64,000 bases of DNA from Paenibacillus sp. Soil750 (GCF_001428045.1 NZ_LMSD01000012.1:124101-188100), one strand, 5' to 3'; numbered from the stretch's first letter, positions 25,719 through 35,593 are shown. A program made the numbers and translations. Notes: generated from the letters alone by a model not told the origin.

Positions 25719-26360
25719 TCATAGTGAATAAAGATGCATGATAACCTTTACGGCGTAAGGATAAATTCCGCTGAGTGCCCATTGTCCAATCGGAGTCACC
25801 ATTAAAACGATTACAAGAATAAGTGCTTTGATCTGTTGTCTGTCTATCCATCGCTGTTTCGGAGTCGAGAGAAGCCCTCTCCATATATACCATCCATCAA
25901 GCGGATAGAGCGGCAACAAATGAATGAGTCCAATCATTAAGTTAACGATAACACAATATTGTAAATACACACGCCATTGTTCCACAACGAGCGATTCCGA
26001 TGCTGCACCAAGAAGGGCAGGTAAGTAAAAGTATAGCCACCAAAAAAATAGCACGAGTACAAGATTCGTGAGAGGTCCCGCTAGATAAACAATGGTAAGC
26101 GATAGTTTTTTATTCTTGGGAAAACGGTTCGAGTCGACAGGCATTTTCTTGGACCAGCCATATGGCCCGAAGACGATCATCGCCAACCCCAAGACGTCAA
26201 GATGCGCCAAGGGGTTAAGCGAAAATCGTTTGCTATCACGAGCTGTTCGATCTCCTAGCAGCCAAGCGACCCCAGCATGCGCTGTATCATGTAAGGTCAT
26301 AGCAATTAGGAATGCAAACAGCCGCGGCAGCAGTGTTTCTAAATGGTAATAAGCCAGCAT
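25719..26360 (-). CDS. Site-2-protease-like (M50) membrane protein with HDxxH motif
   Basis: 213 residues with about five membrane segments. The family frame is clear: MTLHDTAHAGVAW in the first helix pair, SLNPLAHLDVLGL, YLAGPLTNL and LLPLYPLDGW, the positions of metal and catalytic residues in site-2-protease-type proteins. The usual HExxH is HDTAH; the codon is GAT, so the catalytic glutamate is aspartate. It may be inactive or altered. The ATG overlaps the ribH stop by one base (TAATG), so it is coupled to the riboflavin operon, in the position where B. subtilis has ribT. Confidence 0.87.
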   Translation of the reverse strand: MLAYYHLETLLPRLFAFLIAMTLHDTAHAGVAWLLGDRTARDSKRFSLNPLAHLDVLGLAMIVFGPYGWSKKMPVDSNRFPKNKKLSLTIVYLAGPLTNLVLVLFFWWLYFYLPALLGAASESLVVEQWRVYLQYCVIVNLMIGLIHLLPLYPLDGWYIWRGLLSTPKQRWIDRQQIKALILVIVLMVTPIGQWALSGIYPYAVKVIMHLYSL

Positions 26361-26830
26361 TACGAAGAGAATTGCTTCGTCAAATTCGCCATTTCAATCG
26401 CAGTTACGGCAGCTTCCCAGCCTTTATTGCCTGCTTTCGTACCTGCACGCTCAACTGCTTGCTCAATGGAATCCGTTGTTAATACACCGAAGATTGTAGG
26501 AATACCTGTTTTCAAGTTAATAGCCGAAACACCTTTGGCCACTTCGCTGCACACATAATCAAAATGCGGCGTTGATCCACGAATAACGGCACCTAGGGTA
26601 ATGACAGCATCATACTTGCCGCTTTCGGCCATTTTTTGCGCGATAAGAGGAAGTTCAAATGCACCTGGAACCCACGCGATATCAACTTCACTTTCATCCA
26701 CACCGTGACGTTTTAACGCGTCTTGTGCGCCGCCAAGTAGTTTGGAAGTGATAAACTCATTGAAACGTCCTACGACGATCCCGTATTTTAAATTTTGCGA
26801 AATTAAATGTCCTTCATAAATCGTAGCCAT
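26360..26830 (-). CDS. ribH: 6,7-dimethyl-8-ribityllumazine synthase
   Basis: 156 residues. Motifs [47 protein letters not shown] and the late [13 protein letters not shown] are typical. It condenses the ribitylamino-uracil intermediate with dihydroxybutanone phosphate, in an icosahedral capsid in related bacteria. Ribosome site AAAGGAG. Fourth gene of the rib operon. Confidence 0.97.
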   Translation of the reverse strand: MATIYEGHLISQNLKYGIVVGRFNEFITSKLLGGAQDALKRHGVDESEVDIAWVPGAFELPLIAQKMAESGKYDAVITLGAVIRGSTPHFDYVCSEVAKGVSAINLKTGIPTIFGVLTTDSIEQAVERAGTKAGNKGWEAAVTAIEMANLTKQFSS

Positions 26831-26895
26831 GGTAAGAATCTCCTTTTCTTTTGAACCGTATTAGTTTAGTATGTGGTCTTCACTCATTCACAAAA

Positions 26896-28125
26896 TTAAA
26901 TGCCTTTGCCTACGTCGATAAAGGTAAGCATGTGGCCTAGCTTCTGTTGCTTAGTTTGCAAATAATTAAGGTTATCTTTCTTGCTTTCCATTTGAATCGG
27001 GACGCGCTCATCTACTTCGAGACCATAGCCTTCTAAGCCTTTGATTTTACGCGGATTATTCGTCAACAAACGAAGTTTCGAGATCCCAAGATCTTTGAGA
27101 ATTTGAGCACCAATGCCATAATCACGAAGATCTGGAGCAAATCCAAGCTTAATATTCGCTTCTACGGTGTCTAATCCCTGCTCTTGGAGGACATAAGCCT
27201 TCAATTTATTGATTAAGCCGATACCGCGACCTTCCTGTCGCATATATAATAATACACCATTGCCCTCTTCATCAATCTGTTTTAGTGCGGCGTCCAGCTG
27301 TGGACCACAATCACAACGATGAGAATGGAACACATCACCTGTCAAACACTCCGAGTGCACTCGCACCAAAGTTGGTTTGGAAGGATCAATGGTCCCTTTA
27401 ACTAAAGCTACATGTTCCTTATCATCCAATTGATTCGTATACGCAATTGCCTTGAATATACCGAAATCCGTTGGCAGATCCACTTCAACCTCACGCTTCA
27501 CCAACTTTTCTTGTTGATTGCGATACTGGATAAGGTCTTGGATCGTAATGATACTAAGCTCATGCTTCGCGGCAATTTCCATCAGATCTGGCACTCTTGC
27601 CATGGTACCATCTTCTTTGATAACTTCACAAATAACGCCTGCCGGATACGAATCAGCAAGAATAGCTAAATCGATTGCTGCTTCCGTATGACCTGCTCTG
27701 CGGAGTACACCGCCTTTTTTGGCAATCAAAGGGAAAATGTGACCTGGTCTACGGAAATCCTGCGGTTTTGTTGTCGGATCGATTAAGCCTTGAATCGTTC
27801 TAGAACGCTCATGAGCTGAAATCCCTGTGCTTGTATCTGTATGATCAACAGAAACCGTGAAGGCTGTACCGTGATAATCGGTATTGCGCGCTACCATCGG
27901 AGGCAGATCTAGTTCTTTGGCTCTGTCTTCGGTAATCGGTGTGCAGACGAGCCCACGCCCTTCTTTAATCATGAAGTTGATCACTTCAGGGGTTGTTTTA
28001 TCAGCAAGGGCGATAAAATCGCCTTCGTTTTCCCGATCTTCATCATCTACAACAATAATTACTTTACCTAATTTCAGATCCGTAAGTGCCTCTTCAATCG
28101 TATTGAACCGAATGGGTTGTGTCAT
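26896..28125 (-). CDS. ribBA: Bifunctional 3,4-dihydroxy-2-butanone-4-phosphate synthase / GTP cyclohydrolase II
   Basis: 409 residues. The N-terminal RibB half has [13 protein letters not shown] and the acid/metal region [14 protein letters not shown]; the C-terminal RibA half has [19 protein letters not shown] (zinc cysteines) and RQEGRGIGL. It makes both precursors of riboflavin, from ribulose-5-phosphate and GTP. ATG at 28125 with AGGAGAGG upstream; the longer reading overlaps ribE. Confidence 0.97.
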   Translation of the reverse strand: MTQPIRFNTIEEALTDLKLGKVIIVVDDEDRENEGDFIALADKTTPEVINFMIKEGRGLVCTPITEDRAKELDLPPMVARNTDYHGTAFTVSVDHTDTSTGISAHERSRTIQGLIDPTTKPQDFRRPGHIFPLIAKKGGVLRRAGHTEAAIDLAILADSYPAGVICEVIKEDGTMARVPDLMEIAAKHELSIITIQDLIQYRNQQEKLVKREVEVDLPTDFGIFKAIAYTNQLDDKEHVALVKGTIDPSKPTLVRVHSECLTGDVFHSHRCDCGPQLDAALKQIDEEGNGVLLYMRQEGRGIGLINKLKAYVLQEQGLDTVEANIKLGFAPDLRDYGIGAQILKDLGISKLRLLTNNPRKIKGLEGYGLEVDERVPIQMESKKDNLNYLQTKQQKLGHMLTFIDVGKGI

Positions 28126-28141
28126 ATACACCTCTCCTAAC

Positions 28142-28819
28142 TTACATAAAGCCATTATCTGCTAAAAAGCTTGCGGTCAGCTTACTTTTCTTAGGCTCTC
28201 CATTTCCGTGAGCAGAAGTTTCAGAAGGACCGAATTTGAGTAGTCGTTCCATATATTTGCCAAGAACATCACATTCAATGTTGACTGTATCTCCGGCTTT
28301 TTTATCGTAGAGAACCGTTTGCGCAAGTGTATGCGGGATAATCGAAACGGAAACATCGCTTTCTGTGACATCTACAACCGTCAAACTAATCCCGTCTATC
28401 GTGATGGAACCCCCTGGAATGATGTAGCGGAATATATGCGGATTCTCCGGTGCGAACCGGTAAACAACAGCATTCTCGTCCGGTATACGGGAAAGGATCG
28501 TAGCTGTGGCATCCACATGCCCTTGGACAATATGTCCGCCAAAACGGCCATTCGCTGCCATTGCCCGCTCCAAATTCACACGCGTACCCGATTGCAACTT
28601 CCGTAGATTCGTCTTCCGATACGTTTCAGGCATCACATCAACGGAGAAAGAATCACTATCATACGAAATAACCGTAAGACATACGCCATTAACGGCAATG
28701 CTGTCTCCTAAATGGACATCTTCCAGTATCTTTTTGGCGCCAATGGTCAGCACCATGGCTTGCCCTCCACTATGAATGCGGCGCATGTGGCCGATTTCTT
28801 CAACAATGCCGGTAAACAT
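28142..28819 (-). CDS. ribE: Riboflavin synthase, alpha subunit
   Basis: 225 residues, two tandem lumazine-binding repeats. The first opens [10 protein letters not shown] and contains [13 protein letters not shown]; the second starts near [13 protein letters not shown] and contains [12 protein letters not shown]. It dismutates two lumazine molecules to riboflavin. ATG with GGAGGAG upstream. Between ribD and ribBA as in Bacillus. Confidence 0.97.
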   Translation of the reverse strand: MFTGIVEEIGHMRRIHSGGQAMVLTIGAKKILEDVHLGDSIAVNGVCLTVISYDSDSFSVDVMPETYRKTNLRKLQSGTRVNLERAMAANGRFGGHIVQGHVDATATILSRIPDENAVVYRFAPENPHIFRYIIPGGSITIDGISLTVVDVTESDVSVSIIPHTLAQTVLYDKKAGDTVNIECDVLGKYMERLLKFGPSETSAHGNGEPKKSKLTASFLADNGFM

Positions 28820-28835
28820 GCCACTCCTCCATTCT

Positions 28836-29945
28836 CTAGCTCTTATACAACGGATAACCGGTTATACAAACATCCGGCCCGAATTGCTCGACACGCAGTC
28901 GGTCGAGCGTTATGGCGTCATCCATCTTCGCGTAGCCGTCGAAGTGGATGTTCACAGGTGCTGCCTGACCCCCGCCGACAATTTTCGGCGCAAACATCAG
29001 CACCAGCTTATCGATCAGGCGCCGCTCCAGCATGGCGCCGTTCAAGCGTCCTCCACCCTCGAGGAGGATGGAGCTGATCTCGCGCTCGCCGAGCTGCTGC
29101 ATGGCGAGCGTCAGGTCCACCTGCGGGCCGTCCCCGCAGGTGAGGACCGTGATGCCGCGCGCTTCCAGCGCGGCACGGCGTTCTGCGGGCGCCTGTGAGC
29201 TCGCCAGCAGGATCGTCGGCTGACGATCCTGCTCGGTGAGCACGCGGGCGCCGAGCGGGACTCGCAGCTGCGAGTCCGCGATGATGCGTACCGGCTGCAC
29301 AGCCGGTACGTCGCCGCGCGTGCTCAGCTGCGGGTCGTCGGCGATGACGGTCTGCACGCCGACGAGGATACCCTGATGCCGATGGCGCAGGGTATGAACA
29401 TAAGCTCGCGACTCCGCGGATGTAATCCACTTGCTGTCGCCTGTTTTGGAAGCGATGCGGCCGTCAAGGGTGCTCGCGGTCTTCATCGTCACGAATGGCA
29501 TCCTCGAGACGATGAATTTATTGAAAGCCTCATTCAGCTTCTCAGATTCTTCACCTAGTAAGCCTACACTCACTTCCAAACCGTGCGCGCGGAGCTTGGC
29601 GATTCCCGTCCCAGCAACTACCGGATTCGGATCCGTGGTAGCCACAACAACACGAGTCACACCAGCTTCGATGAGGCGGTCACTGCACGGCGGCGTTTTG
29701 CCATAATGACTGCAGGGCTCCAAGGTCACATAAGCTGTACTCCCCTTAGCTTCCTCGCCCGCCATACGCAACGCCAAGACCTCTGCATGCCCTTCTCCGC
29801 GCTTCAAATGTGCACCCATGCCAACAATGCGGCCCTCTTTGACAAGAACACACCCTACTACAGGATTAATTCCCGTTTGTCCAAGTGCACTCTCCGCCAT
29901 CTGAAGCGCAAGTCTCATATAGGTTTCGTCATTTAACAGCTCCAA
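28836..29945 (-). CDS. ribD: Bifunctional pyrimidine deaminase / reductase RibD
   Basis: 369 residues. The deaminase domain (1-145) has the zinc motif HAEVLAL and PCSHYGKTPPC; the reductase domain (about 148-365) starts MPFVTMKTASTLDGRIA and includes ILLEGGGRLNGAML. It performs two early steps after GTP opening. The start is TTG at 29945 with AAGGCGGTGAT upstream. Base composition changes near the domain border: the reductase part is up to about 73% GC in 60-base counts while the deaminase part is like its surroundings (see findings). Confidence 0.95.
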   Translation of the reverse strand: MELLNDETYMRLALQMAESALGQTGINPVVGCVLVKEGRIVGMGAHLKRGEGHAEVLALRMAGEEAKGSTAYVTLEPCSHYGKTPPCSDRLIEAGVTRVVVATTDPNPVVAGTGIAKLRAHGLEVSVGLLGEESEKLNEAFNKFIVSRMPFVTMKTASTLDGRIASKTGDSKWITSAESRAYVHTLRHRHQGILVGVQTVIADDPQLSTRGDVPAVQPVRIIADSQLRVPLGARVLTEQDRQPTILLASSQAPAERRAALEARGITVLTCGDGPQVDLTLAMQQLGEREISSILLEGGGRLNGAMLERRLIDKLVLMFAPKIVGGGQAAPVNIHFDGYAKMDDAITLDRLRVEQFGPDVCITGYPLYKS

Positions 29946-29987
29946 GAGTGATCACCGCCTTCTTAATCCAATCCTTGTTTCTAATGC

Positions 29988-30019
29988 AAAAAAGCCCCTT
30001 CCGCTTACGGATGGGGGCC
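29988..30019 (-). terminator. Riboswitch-linked intrinsic terminator before ribD
   Basis: Minus strand: GCCCC..CCG taag CGG..GGGGC then TTTTTT. It lies between the FMN aptamer and ribD and is the likely expression platform. Confidence 0.85.
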
Positions 30020-30182
30020 AGAGATTGTTTAGATAACACGAATAAACTTCAGCTATTACGCTTGTCACATTTTTGATCAAATCAAACAATACCGACGAGG
30101 TAGTCACTTTGGACAGACCTGCCGAATTTAGGTTAATGTGAAAAAATGAACAAGCATGCTAGCGAATTGGCATTCGCATTTT

Positions 30183-30357
30183 CCTTCTCCCATCCAGACT
30201 ATACTGTCGGTCCCGGAATTCCACCAGGTCAACCGTAGCGAAGCTGTTGTCAGGTACCGCTAGCTTCACAACGGGTCACGGACTGATCGCAACCATGTAC
30301 ACGTACATGCATACGAATCACCGCCGGTGTGGAATTTCACCACGCCCCGAAGGTTTT
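30183..30357 (-). promoter_or_regulatory. FMN riboswitch (RFN element) controlling the rib operon
   Basis: Read on the minus strand, conserved RFN blocks appear in order: CCTTCGGGGCG, GGTGAAATTCC, CACCGGCGGT, CAGTCCGTGACCCG, GGTTGACCTGGTGGAATTCC, then GACCGACAGTATAGTCTGG and ATGGGAGAAGG. FMN binding should favour the terminator at 29988-30019 and switch the operon off. Confidence 0.96.
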
Positions 30358-30416
30358 GCATACTATAAAAGAGATTAATAACTAAACCATAGCTACTAAT
30401 TTCTTTATTACACAAA

Positions 30417-30445
30417 AATTTATCACTCACGCATGAAAATTGCAA
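30417..30445 (-). promoter_or_regulatory. Probable SigA promoter of the rib operon
   Basis: Minus strand: TTGCAA (30440-30445), 17-bp spacer, TAAATT (30417-30422). A second -10-like TATAGT at 30362-30367 is closer to the aptamer but lacks a good -35. Confidence 0.5.
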
Positions 30446-30524
30446 GGTCTTTTTTCATTTTTTCTGATAAAACTTGTCGGAATTAATGGATTTGGAACTC
30501 AACCTTGTTGAATTTACTATGAAT

Positions 30525-31730
30525 TCATTGTTCTAATAATGCAATATCTGAACAAATCGTTCCTTCTTCCCAATGAGGATTCGCATAGCCTGCGGGTGCA
30601 TTCAGATATGTCAACCAAGCCTTGTCGAAGCCAGCTTTCTTCTTGGCCGATACACAAGCGTTATGTTGGTCAACGCCTCTGTTCACCTCCGTTAAAAGTT
30701 CTTTCCGCAGCATTGAAAAACGTTTGATTGTACGGTCGAACTCCGCTTCCTTATCGGAATTCATCCCACCCTGTACCCACTCACCTTCAAAGATAAAAGC
30801 ATAATCTTGATAAGACGCAGCTTGCATATTGATGGCTTCTGAATAATCACGTAACGCCTGATCCCTGTATCCATGCGATTCAGCCCACATGCCATTTATC
30901 AGACGATGATACGGTGTAGGTGATTGCACATAGACGCGCTCAGTCCGTTTAAGCGTATTTTCAACAACCTCATACGTCTCAGTGAATTCCTGCTGCCACG
31001 GTCCCGCTCCAACTGAACCGATTAGCCCACCTGACAACTGAAGTTTCCTATCTCGAATTTCCGCTTTGGATTCACTGGCTATTACAGCTGCTCCCACGTA
31101 TGTTTCAAGTTTTCTACCTACCCATGAAGACACGGTATATTCGGAAAAAGTGGTGTGCGCGCCGCTATTTATGGATACCCAAACAACCTCTGGCTTGCTA
31201 TCACCTGTAAGATCATCAATGGTCATGACCTTTGTTCGACCGTTATTCGCAGATGAAAAATGTAAATACTGAAGGGTGTACTGGTTATCTTCATCAAAAT
31301 CAATGATGACCCCATAAGACTTTCGTTCCTGTACCAAGCCTGTTTGCTCATCCAGAATATCCTCAACTAACACAGTTACCCATTCATTCGCAACTCCATC
31401 TTGATCTAGATCCGTCTGGATGACACTTAACAACTCATTCTTGGAATCGTATGCCGATACTCGTGTTTGAAGCCATTCCGTCATATCAGGCATAGGTTCA
31501 TTGAAGTGGCTAAGCTCTATTCTTAGTTGCTCAATCAAAGGTCGCTTCACCGTTTCTGAGGGCGTTTTAGCTACATCTACATCTGAGATCAAGGTGACAT
31601 GTTGCGGGCTTTGAACGGGGAGTGTGGGCCGCTCTTTTCCTGTCAAAGTGAATAAACAGAGTATACCCATCCCTATACCCGCACCTACATACATAAGCCA
31701 TTTCTTTTTCAAACAGACATCACCTTTCAT
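30525..31730 (-). CDS. Membrane-anchored secreted protein with VCBS/FG-GAP-like repeats, function unknown
   Basis: 401 residues. One N-terminal membrane segment (WLMYVGAGIGMGILCLFTL) then an external region. Two FG-GAP-like acidic loops, QTDLDQDGVANEW and IDDLTGDSKPEVVWV, suggest a beta-propeller-like or calcium-binding fold. It ends with a cysteine-containing C-terminus. Start is uncertain: the ATG at 31730 has AAGGGA upstream, while a TTG at 31712 has AAAGGTGATG. Flanked by the rib operon and ppiB. Confidence 0.75.
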   Translation of the reverse strand: MKGDVCLKKKWLMYVGAGIGMGILCLFTLTGKERPTLPVQSPQHVTLISDVDVAKTPSETVKRPLIEQLRIELSHFNEPMPDMTEWLQTRVSAYDSKNELLSVIQTDLDQDGVANEWVTVLVEDILDEQTGLVQERKSYGVIIDFDEDNQYTLQYLHFSSANNGRTKVMTIDDLTGDSKPEVVWVSINSGAHTTFSEYTVSSWVGRKLETYVGAAVIASESKAEIRDRKLQLSGGLIGSVGAGPWQQEFTETYEVVENTLKRTERVYVQSPTPYHRLINGMWAESHGYRDQALRDYSEAINMQAASYQDYAFIFEGEWVQGGMNSDKEAEFDRTIKRFSMLRKELLTEVNRGVDQHNACVSAKKKAGFDKAWLTYLNAPAGYANPHWEEGTICSDIALLEQ

Positions 31731-31851
31731 ACGTATTCCCTTTTTAAGTTTGACGTATCCGGGTTCAGATAGGTTCTGCTTGATGTGTTGGTTTACGGAG
31801 TAACTAAGGATACGGGATTCGGGGGATAGCCCCTCACTTATTCCACAAATA

Positions 31852-31885
31852 CAAAAAACTGCCCAGACCTAAGTCTGAGCAGTTC
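31852..31885 (-). terminator. Rho-independent terminator after ppiB
   Basis: AACTGC(c)CAGAC ctaa GTCTG(a)GCAGTT with TTTTTTG on the minus strand. Confidence 0.88.
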
Positions 31886-31897
31886 ATATAACAGAAA

Positions 31898-32329
31898 TTA
31901 TACTTCTACAACTTCTACTTTTTCCATTTTGTCTTTGCCTTTGAATGCATCAACAAGCTCCATACCTTTGGATACTTTACCGAAAACCGTGTGTCCGCCA
32001 TCCAAATGTGGTTGTGGTTGGTAAGCGATGTAGAATTGGCTTCCACCAGTGTTACGACCAGCATGCGCCATCGCTAGGGAGCCGCGCTCATGTTTGTTCG
32101 GGTTGATTTCACAGTTGATTTGGTAGCCAGGGCCACCAGTTCCTGTTCCAGTTGGGCAACCACCTTGTGCTACGAATCCTGGGATTACGCGGTGAAAAAC
32201 AAGTCCGTTGTAGAAACCAGAGTTTGCTAGTTTTTCAAAGTTAGCGACAGTATTAGGTGCATCTTTCTCAAAAAGATCGATAACAACCTCTCCGCCACCT
32301 GCTAGTTGAATTTTTGCTTGTTTTGCCAT
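31898..32329 (-). CDS. ppiB: Peptidyl-prolyl cis-trans isomerase, cyclophilin type
   Basis: 143 residues, a minimal bacterial cyclophilin. Conserved core [45 protein letters not shown] and [12 protein letters not shown] are visible; the catalytic Arg is in FHRVIP. It catalyses proline isomerisation in folding, in the cytoplasm. ATG at 32329; GGAGTGA is upstream. A GTG at 32341 overlaps the ribosome site and is unlikely. Confidence 0.96.
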   Translation of the reverse strand: MAKQAKIQLAGGGEVVIDLFEKDAPNTVANFEKLANSGFYNGLVFHRVIPGFVAQGGCPTGTGTGGPGYQINCEINPNKHERGSLAMAHAGRNTGGSQFYIAYQPQPHLDGGHTVFGKVSKGMELVDAFKGKDKMEKVEVVEV

Positions 32330-32387
32330 TATGTGGTTCACTCCTTTAGGAAATAATATCTTATTCTACTATGAATGACTGCATTAC

Positions 32388-32436
32388 ACAAACAGCAGGA
32401 GGAACCCAGCGTAACTCTAGGGCCTTCCGCTGTTTT
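32388..32436 (-). terminator. Possible terminator after lysA
   Basis: Outer stem AAACAGC / GCTGTTT with an imperfect inner stem; only a short T stretch on the minus strand. Confidence 0.4.
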
Positions 32437-32446
32437 CATGATGCCT

Positions 32447-33778
32447 TTATACCGTTTTGCTCACTTGTTTCATTCTCGCTGGAATCACGTCATTCCCTAC
32501 GATTTGATCAAAAGATTCACGTTTCACGACAAGGTCGCTTTGACCGTCTCTGACAAATACAACCCCCGGTCTACGAATTCGGTTATAGTTGCTGGCCATC
32601 GAGTAATTGTAAGCTCCTGTACTCGACACCGCCAAAATATCACCTGACGCAACCTTCGGCAGATTCACATCCCAGATCAGCATATCGCCGCTTTCACAGC
32701 ATTTGCCGGCAATCGAAACAACTTCAGCTGGCTGTTCTGCAGCGCGGTTCGCGAGACCCGCTTCGTATACAGCATCATATAGGGCAGGACGCGGATTGTC
32801 AGTCATACCGCCATCCACGGCCACATATTTACGAACACCGGGAATATCCTTCGTTGTGCCAACCGTGTAAAGCGTTGTCCCTGCATCGCCTACGATGCTC
32901 CGACCCGGTTCAACCCAAATTTCCGGAAGCGGATAGCCGTTGCTGCCGAAATTCGTTAGGATCGCATCAGTAATCGCCTTCACATACACAGCTACAGGTA
33001 GAGGTGTATCTTCACTCACATAACGAATTCCGAAGCCACCGCCAAGGTTGATTACTTTGAACGTGACATCTAATTCTGTCCGTACATGAATTGCAAATTC
33101 GGCCATTTTCTCAGCCGCGATACGGAACCCTTCGACTTCAAATATCTGCGAACCAATATGCGAATGAATGCCCAAAAGATCTAAATTGGATAACTGCGAT
33201 GCCTCTTCAATCGCGCGGAATGCAGATCCATTCCCCAAATCGAAGCCGAATTTGGAATCTGTCTGGCCTGTTGAAATATATTCATGCGTGTGCGCCTCTA
33301 CACCTGGCGTAATCCGCAATAAAATTTTCACTTTTTGGCGTTTCTCAGCTGCAATCGCATTTAACATTTGCAACTCGATAAAGTTATCCACGACGAAGCA
33401 TCCAATTTTGGCATCAATGGCCATTTCCATCTCAGAAATGGTTTTGTTATTCCCATGGAAATGAATACGTTCAGCTGGGAAGCCTGCTTGAAGCGCTGTA
33501 TACAGCTCGCCATCGGATACAACATCCAAAGACATACCTTCTTCTTCGACGATTCGGCACATCGCCATTACACAAAACGCTTTACTTGCATAGGCTACTT
33601 GAAATTTCAGCCCAGAAGCTCCGAAAGCTTCAACGAATTCACGACAGCGCTGACGTACGAGTGTCTCGTCAAAAACATAGAGAGGCGTACCGTATTCGGC
33701 AACTAACTTTGTCGTATCAACACCGCCAATTTCGAGGTGGCCTTGGTCATTTATTCTACTGGTACCATGTAAATACAT
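32447..33778 (-). CDS. lysA: Diaminopimelate decarboxylase
   Basis: 443 residues. PLP lysine in VAYASKAFC, then HGNNKT, GIHSHIGSQIF, NLGGGFGIRYV, VEPGRSIVGDAG and the catalytic CCESGDML. It converts meso-diaminopimelate to lysine, last step of lysine synthesis. The order spoVA-lysA is the same as in B. subtilis. No lysine riboswitch fits in the 160-base upstream gap, which also holds the spoVAF terminator. Start ATG after GAGAGGGG. Confidence 0.97.
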   Translation of the reverse strand: MYLHGTSRINDQGHLEIGGVDTTKLVAEYGTPLYVFDETLVRQRCREFVEAFGASGLKFQVAYASKAFCVMAMCRIVEEEGMSLDVVSDGELYTALQAGFPAERIHFHGNNKTISEMEMAIDAKIGCFVVDNFIELQMLNAIAAEKRQKVKILLRITPGVEAHTHEYISTGQTDSKFGFDLGNGSAFRAIEEASQLSNLDLLGIHSHIGSQIFEVEGFRIAAEKMAEFAIHVRTELDVTFKVINLGGGFGIRYVSEDTPLPVAVYVKAITDAILTNFGSNGYPLPEIWVEPGRSIVGDAGTTLYTVGTTKDIPGVRKYVAVDGGMTDNPRPALYDAVYEAGLANRAAEQPAEVVSIAGKCCESGDMLIWDVNLPKVASGDILAVSSTGAYNYSMASNYNRIRRPGVVFVRDGQSDLVVKRESFDQIVGNDVIPARMKQVSKTV

Positions 33779-33901
33779 AGCAATATTTTCCCCTCTCTAC
33801 TTGAACCTTCCCTATGCCAAATTCCGCTAAAGAGGTCGCATACATACTAATAAAAGTACCATAGTGCACGCGTATTTGACAATACATGCGCCTAGAACAA
33901 A

Positions 33902-33933
33902 CAAAAAAGGGCAGGAAGATTCCAGCCCATTTT
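33902..33933 (-). terminator. Rho-independent terminator after spoVAF
   Basis: GGGC(t)GGAA tc TTCC(t)GCCC then TTTTTTG on the minus strand. Confidence 0.85.
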
Positions 33934-33937
33934 TAAG

Positions 33938-35569
33938 CTATGATTTAGGTTGACGAGTACCATCAATTGGCTTCGTAATGCTAAGTCTTGTTTTGCTTGC
34001 TAGTACTGGACGACGAAGCAAGATTGCGAAAAAGCTCTTCGCATTAAACGGGATAAACGGCCACATATAGGGAGCATCATAAGATTTCTTTGAAGCTAAC
34101 ATAATTAGCCATAATGTGGAGCCAATCACAAACCCAGGAACTCCAAAAATAGACACTGTTATTAATAACGCTAGCCTCACGATTCGATTCGCTAAACCTA
34201 ATTCATAGCTTGGGGTAGCGAACATCCCGATTGAAGCGAGTGCTAAGTAGAGGATGACCTCGTTGATAAAGAGTCCTGTCTTAACAGCAATATCTCCGAC
34301 CAATATCGCGGCCACCAACCCCATCGCAGTTGCAAGCGGTGAAGGGGTATGTACCGCTGCCATCCGCATGAGATCAATTCCTATATCTGCAATCAGGAAT
34401 TGAATGAGGAGCGGCAACGTCCCTTCCTTCTGCGGCCCAAGGAATTCTAATCCCGCTGGTTTTAGGGAAGGCTCCATCACCATTAGATACCAGAGTGGCA
34501 GCAAGAAGATCGACATCATAATGCCGGCAAAACGTACCCACCTCAAATAGGTACCGATAAATGGTGTATTCCGATATTCCTCAGCATGTTGTACATGATG
34601 GAAAAAGGTCGTCGGCAAGATCATGACGCTTGGAGAGGTATCCACAAACACACAAACATGACCTTCTAGTAGATGTGCAGAGACTACGTCCGGCCGCTCC
34701 GAATAGCGCACCATGGGGTATGGATTCCAACCCTTATTTACAATCACTTCCTCTAATTGCTTCTCACCAAGGGGCAGACCATCAATATCTACTTGTTTCA
34801 TTTTGTCTTTAATATCTTGGACAAGTGCCGCATCCGCAATATCATTAATATATCCGATACAGACATCTGTCTTCGTACGCTTACCGATTTGCATGATTTC
34901 AAGTTTAAAACGCTCATCACGAATGCGTCGTCTAACAAGGGTAACATTCACTAACAGCGTTTCTACAAAACCATCGCGCGAACCTCTAACCACACGTTCT
35001 AAATCTGGTTCTGCAATCGATCTAACAGGGAAGCTTTTCGCATCAACCGCAATGGCCGTCGTTACTCCCTCAATGAAGAATGCAGTCCCACCCATTAACA
35101 CTTGTCCAACAATCTCCGACATTTTCGTATAATGCTTCACTTGAATATGTGGGATTAATTTTTCAATAAAAGTTTCCAACGTATGGTGAGCCACTGCTTC
35201 ACTATCTGCATAGGTCAGTCGAGTAATAATGTCCGTCAACACGGTATCTTTCGCGAACCCGTTGCAGTAGAAGATACCGACGCGTTTAGAGCCAAACACC
35301 ATCTCTCTCATCACAAGATCAAAACTCCGATTTAAGCCGACCCTTTCTTCTAATACGCGCTGTACTTCTCGCAGACTTTTTGGAATATCTTCTTGGATCT
35401 TAAGTGCCTTCTCTTTCGGTGTCATATTCGTAATGGGATTATAGGCCGATAAATTCCCTTCCTCATCAACAGTTAACTTTTCTTCTTGATTATCTTGTTT
35501 ATCATCGTCCTGTAGGTCTTGCAATTTCTCCTCTTCGCTGTTTTGACCATTTCGAACAATAAATTTCAT
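33938..35569 (-). CDS. spoVAF: Stage V sporulation protein AF (GerA-like)
   Basis: 543 residues. A long soluble N-terminal domain with the GerA-family NRSFDLVMREM and RVGIFYCNGF segments is followed by membrane helices from about residue 340 on (RWVRFAGIMMSIFLLPLWYLM, LLIQFLIADIGIDLMRMAAV). SpoVAF resembles GerA A-subunits and is part of the spoVA operon in B. subtilis. An acidic, glutamine-rich N-terminus (EEEKLQDLQDDDKQDNQEE) precedes it. ATG with GGAGG upstream. It follows spoVAB directly here. Confidence 0.93.
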   Translation of the reverse strand: MKFIVRNGQNSEEEKLQDLQDDDKQDNQEEKLTVDEEGNLSAYNPITNMTPKEKALKIQEDIPKSLREVQRVLEERVGLNRSFDLVMREMVFGSKRVGIFYCNGFAKDTVLTDIITRLTYADSEAVAHHTLETFIEKLIPHIQVKHYTKMSEIVGQVLMGGTAFFIEGVTTAIAVDAKSFPVRSIAEPDLERVVRGSRDGFVETLLVNVTLVRRRIRDERFKLEIMQIGKRTKTDVCIGYINDIADAALVQDIKDKMKQVDIDGLPLGEKQLEEVIVNKGWNPYPMVRYSERPDVVSAHLLEGHVCVFVDTSPSVMILPTTFFHHVQHAEEYRNTPFIGTYLRWVRFAGIMMSIFLLPLWYLMVMEPSLKPAGLEFLGPQKEGTLPLLIQFLIADIGIDLMRMAAVHTPSPLATAMGLVAAILVGDIAVKTGLFINEVILYLALASIGMFATPSYELGLANRIVRLALLITVSIFGVPGFVIGSTLWLIMLASKKSYDAPYMWPFIPFNAKSFFAILLRRPVLASKTRLSITKPIDGTRQPKS

Positions 35570-35593
35570 TGGTGCGCCACCATCCTCCGCTCT

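Noticed and set aside
28776..29936. Plus-strand open frames opposite ribD
   Set aside because: Same cause: a GC-rich coding region creates long antisense frames; they have no ribosome site or domain.
31735..31850. TPP riboswitch
   Set aside because: A segment loosely resembles one TPP block, but the CTGAGA and other blocks are missing.
33779..33937. Possible lysine riboswitch (L-box) before lysA
   Set aside because: The gap is about 160 bases and includes the spoVAF terminator; none of the conserved L-box blocks are present.
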